64,000 nucleotides of DNA, taken from assembly GCF_958295425.1 (NCBI RefSeq), contig NC_081137.1, forward strand, positions 5,350,238 to 5,414,237, read 5' to 3'. A model generated the notes under the pieces. The model saw only the letters and a program-made list of their open reading frames with translations. It ran no database searches and was not told the origin of the DNA. The position numbers and the translations under genes were made by a program. The DNA is from Solea solea. Its lineage: Eukaryota; Chordata; Actinopteri; Pleuronectiformes; Soleidae. Within the stretch, counting starts at the first letter, position 1, and each line of letters opens with the position of its first letter. Below are positions 60,089-64,000 of the stretch, piece by piece.

Positions 60089-62346
60089 CTGTCAACAGAA
60101 AATAAATAACAAAACAACAGTTACACTCAAATCCACAATAGTAGGCATGGTTTTACTTTTTTAGATAACTCGGCAGCTCTCAGATATTTTTGGTTAAATA
60201 ATCAAAAGACATGCTAGAGCCAGATTTAATTCCTAAGTATGAATAAATCATCAAGGCACAGCGCTTCATCCAACGAGTCAGTGCTCTGAAACACACAGGG
60301 TTTTTTGGGGTGACAACTAAAAAATAAGAGTTGCAGTTATAGAGTCTTCAAAAATAAATAAATAAATGAATAACTTGGCGAAAAGAGAATGCTGTGTAGT
60401 GTTTTGTATTCAGGCTTTTGTCTGCCAACGTTCACGCTCATCAGACACACACAGTGTTGGAGACAGCATAAGGGAAAGATAGCCACGCATGAAATTCTGG
60501 GGGAAAATCACTCAACTCGCATCCCACTTCAGTGTTCGACTGAGGTGTTTGAGGTCCGCTGGGATTTGAGGTGAAAAGATAGAGGGATCAGCCTGTCACC
60601 AGGGAGACAGAGTGAGAGAAAGCGCTGCGCAGCCACCGACTGCCAGAGACCAGGAGCAGCACAAGTGAGATAAACAGTTTATATCAAGAGGAAAAAGCTG
60701 TTCATGGGCTTTTGTTTGAGGAAGCACGGAACTCATGGATAAAGTACAGCTTGGAAAAGGATGCACACATGCACTGTTTGTGCTTCTACATCAGGAGTGC
60801 AATCATTAATCAATTAATGGATTACTAAATTAATCAACAACTATTTTGATAGCAGATTTTTTTTATGAAATGAAAAGAACGTTTTCTAATTTCAGCTTCC
60901 TAGAAGTGAACTTACTGTTTTCTTTGCTTTCGCGTGACGATAAAAGCGATAATATCTTTGGTTTGTGGACATTGGAGGACGCTGTAACGTGACAGATTAA
61001 TCGATTACAAAAACTAATCTGCATTAATCAAAAATCACCTCGTTGAATGTCACCAGCCTACAGACAAATAACATGACATTCACTGACACCGATACTGATG
61101 TTTATCTAGAATATGATTACTGAAAAATAAACAGCGGAATAAGATACTAAATAAACTCCAATTGAATTTGTGATCATTTAAAGATAAGGTGATAGTGCAG
61201 AGGGCTGAACGCCTTTTAAAACTTTTATTTAACTGTTCTTTAAATGTTATTTTTTACAAAAATACATACAAAGCATTGGTATCAGTATCATCTGTTATTA
61301 TTATTATTATTATTATGTAACATGTATAGCCATATTGTTATTTTAAACACTGGTATCGATTCTTTTATCATTTATGATTTCTAAATCATAAGTAATGTGA
61401 GGGTTTTAATGAGGTTATTTGGCAAATGTCAGCTGTTCCTCCGTGTCTTCATGTGACACATTAGCCACTGTTATAATGACCAAAACAGGATGACATTTAA
61501 AACATCTGCTAATAAAAGTTCAAATTGGCACCAGCCAGTCACACAAAATTTTACAAACCACTCTGGGAAGTGATCAATCGGCAAAAAACAAAATTAAAAA
61601 TCGACCGCATCCCAGTGACTGACTGTGTTGGCTTGATAATGGAGGCTCCGACATTAGACGCGGCAAAGCCAGACATCAGAGGTGAAAATGAGGTTCCATC
61701 AGTGCGGCGGCTTGCAACAGAAGCACATTAACACCCTGTCTCCACTGTGGAAAATCATCAGCCTGCCACACTGTGCTCTTACAGTGAACTGTGTGTTTAT
61801 GTGCATAAAACATAACAGATGACAACAGATGTCTGTGGTTGTTCATGGAAAGTGTGTAGCACAAGGGACATTAAACATGCAGACAGCTGTATTGATTTAT
61901 GTTCTAACAAATTGAGAGAGATGACCGAAGAATGTGGCGGAAAAGCTTGCAATGAGATTTTATTTTAATTTCGTTAAAAGGTCATGTTTAATTACTGATG
62001 CCCGAGTCTGCCTTTTCGCAAGCTTTGCTGGCCACATAGAAATCAGAACCTGATGGATACTAGTTCCCATACTGAAATCACTATCCAAGAGTAAAACACA
62101 AACATACATGAGTATGTATTTAATCCTGTTTTGATTTGACATCTTATTTTACGTCTTAGATTTGCTTTGAAACATAAATATAGTGGTAATTGTGACAAAG
62201 TTATATGTACTTAGAGGATGGAAAACAATAATGACACTATAAATGACCTCAAACATGTACAAACAATTGCAACTAGATATTTGTCCACATTTCACGTCCT
62301 GTTTAGTCACTGGTAGGTTAGAAAAGTAAACAAATCATAAGCTTAC
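60089..62346 (-). other. ufm1 intron upstream of the 40-nt exon (about 2.26 kb)
   Basis: Non-coding. It contains a degraded AT-rich hAT-like MITE (about 60800-61025) and an ATT microsatellite (61296-61316). No other feature is recognised. Confidence 0.75.
60800..61025. mobile_element. AT-rich hAT-like MITE remnant, copy 4
   Basis: It retains AATTAATCAACAACTATTTT, GGTTTGTGGAC and ACAGATTAATCGATTACAAA in the same order as copy 1, but lacks recognisable ends. It is the most degraded of the four copies. Confidence 0.45.
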
Positions 62347-62404
62347 CTCCTCAGCTGCAAACTTCAACACTGCGGTGAACGGCGTGCTATCTGGGACACT
62401 GAGT
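62347..62404 (-). CDS. ufm1: ufm1 internal coding exon, residues 20-39
   Basis: A 58-nt exon with acceptor tgttacag and donor gtaagc. It completes Val20 with a single A and then encodes LSVPDSTPFTAVLKFAAEE. UFM1 is a small ubiquitin-fold protein attached to target lysines by UBA5, UFC1 and UFL1, mainly on the ribosomal protein uL24 (RPL26) at the ER membrane and in ER-phagy. The peptide matches the UFM1 sequence I know except Asp for Glu at residue 25, a conservative change. The preceding coding sequence (residues 1-19 and two bases of codon 20) was not found between 62405 and 64000 and must lie beyond the right edge. Confidence 0.95.
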
Positions 62405-64000
62405 CTGTAACAAAACAACATATTTTTCTTATGAAAGCAGGAATTAACCTATTGAACCAGGTTTCGAGCAGCACACATCTGGACTGCTTCATTGTCAGCT
62501 GTGGAGTTGTTGAGGTGAAAATGTCTGAGTGTAAGATTTCTTCTGTTACAGGATACTTATCCCATATATGGACAAAATGCTTTTTAGTTTCATGCTTCTC
62601 CATCGAATCTTTCAGAAACTCTCAGCAGGGAGTGAACGACTGTGTATTAAAATGGACATAGGCTTCTGTTTGCAAAAAGAAACTCCCAGTTTGAAGATTA
62701 CAAATTAGCAATTTGACCGACGCCATCTGCAGGTATTGCAAACAGGCACGATACCAGCTGTCAATCACACTGGTGTCCACTCATGCACCTTTATCATCTG
62801 TGTATTTGCCTCTAAATGGGATCATACTTTACAAAACTGACATCATATCAAAATCTGCTACCTCACTCATGTTTCAGAGAACCAGTGATAATTATTTAAC
62901 CTGAAGTTCACTATTGTCTCACTTTACTAGCATAACTGTTATGATTCAGCCTTCCCTCGGTTCAGCTGTGATGCAAGACACATCACTCTGTCTCTTCACA
63001 GAGTCAAGTGGAGCAGGCTGAATCAGCATTGTCTGAACTCATTTGACAGTTGCTTGAATATAGTGGGTTATTTAAAAGTCATGCGCTACAGTTTTAACTC
63101 CACATGAAAAAGTTTGCTGACGTTATAAATCAAGTGAGAAGTAGGTTAATTTCCCATATAGTTCCAGTCAAAGTAAGTTATATTTGTAACCTGCAGAGTC
63201 GCCTCAGAGTGACCAACTGCTACTTCTGTCTGACACACCACCTGGGCGTTTCTTTTCAAACTACGTCCATTTTAATAAACAGTGTATTTGCAACTGACAG
63301 ATTACAGTGTGTACTGTGAATGTGATTAGTGATTATAAAATGAAAACGCTGAACAGACGCGTAGTCCTCTGCCAGACTTAATGATACTTCATTAGCTGTC
63401 ATTATAATCAAAAAGCTGAGCATTTTAAGGTTAGAATAATCAGCATGGTGCCACCATTATTCAGCTAAGAGGAAAATGGCTGCGGAAAAAAATGACCCAC
63501 AAATGTTTAACTGGCATTTTTGTCATTTGTGTCAATATTGTTTGACCTATTGGGAATATGATCTTTTTGAGGAATGTGTCTCATCAATAACATGCACAAG
63601 AGACGTATTTTTTTAAAAAAGGATCCAAAACTAGTCTCTGAGTGAACACCTTATTGATGGAAACCTCCAGAGCCTCCAAAGCACACACTCTTGATACTTT
63701 ATAAATACTATATAGAGTCAGGCAGGAAAAATAAAGTGTACCAAGCTGAGCTTTCAAGGTTTACCACAATTCAGTATTCATGAGATGTTTTCGACATGTG
63801 AGAAGGAGATAATAGAGCTTAGAAGTACAGAAGAAACAACACCAATTAGCCACAATATTAAAAGAGGTGAGTGATTTTACTGTTGTTGTAAATATGTTGT
63901 GATAGCTGGACAAACTGAACCTAAAAAACAAATATAATCGATTAACCAGTTACCAGCTTTAATGTTGGGGGTGGTACATGAGTGAAAGCTTGATACTTTA
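62405..64000 (-). other. ufm1 upstream intron (partial), non-coding
   Basis: I searched for sequence encoding the first 19 residues of UFM1 on the minus strand and did not find it, so this is intron running off the window. It holds one dispersed-repeat copy (about 62756-62860). Confidence 0.7.
62756..62860. repeat. Dispersed repeat family V, copy 5
   Basis: It contains AGCTGTCAATCACACTGGTG, TTATCATCTGTGTATTTGCC and TAAATGGGATCATACTTTAC. It lies in the partial upstream ufm1 intron. Confidence 0.55.

Noticed and set aside
62405..64000. Search for the first coding exon of ufm1
   Set aside because: No minus-strand sequence encoding the expected N-terminal SKVSFKITLTSDPRLPYK segment is present, so the exon is outside the window and not annotated.

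Overview
The window is vertebrate nuclear DNA, almost certainly from a ray-finned (teleost) fish. The grounds are GT-AG introns of 1.5-14 kb, two genes recognisable from their proteins, and interspersed repeats of kinds typical of teleost genomes (hAT-type MITEs with 8-bp target duplications, a tRNA-derived SINE, LINE tails, a Tc1-like remnant). It contains no bacterial operon, CRISPR array, phage or viral gene. The species cannot be named from the sequence alone.

Both genes lie on the minus strand. (1) frem2 (FRAS1-related extracellular matrix protein 2) starts at 43034 and runs leftward off the window edge. Six coding exons are present: 43034-38042, 34762-34673, 20543-20397, 11060-10830, 5438-5313 and 3299-3048. 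All five internal junctions are phase 1, and together they encode about the first 1946 residues: signal peptide, N-terminal region, twelve CSPG repeats and the first two Calx-beta domains. The remaining Calx-beta domains, transmembrane segment and cytoplasmic tail must lie before position 1. (2) ufm1 (ubiquitin-fold modifier 1) lies upstream of frem2. Four coding exons are present (62404-62347, 60088-60049, 58491-58459, 56512-56439), covering residue 20 to the stop. The exon or exons for the first 19-20 residues lie beyond 64000. UFM1 next to FREM2 in the same orientation is also the human chromosome 13 arrangement, so this is conserved synteny that supports both calls.

Layout from left to right: 1-3047 is partial intron 6 of frem2; 3048-43034 is frem2 exons 6 to 1 with introns of about 2.0, 5.4, 9.3, 14.1 and 3.3 kb; 43035-43330 is the frem2 5' leader and proximal upstream region; 43331-56092 is intergenic; 56093-62404 is the ufm1 3' end and exons; 62405-64000 is ufm1 intron. 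Everything outside the exons is non-coding as far as I can see, and is rich in MITEs and microsatellites. The two genes do not share a pathway: UFM1 is a ubiquitin-like modifier acting mainly at ER-bound ribosomes, and FREM2 is a basement-membrane adhesion protein.

I do not see a new biological system here. The observations most worth checking are the four-residue GRED pro-tail of UFM1, a hAT-like MITE carrying a 621-bp minisatellite, a CpG-dense patch 300 bp inside frem2 intron 2, and a compact cluster of nuclear-receptor half-sites in the same intron.
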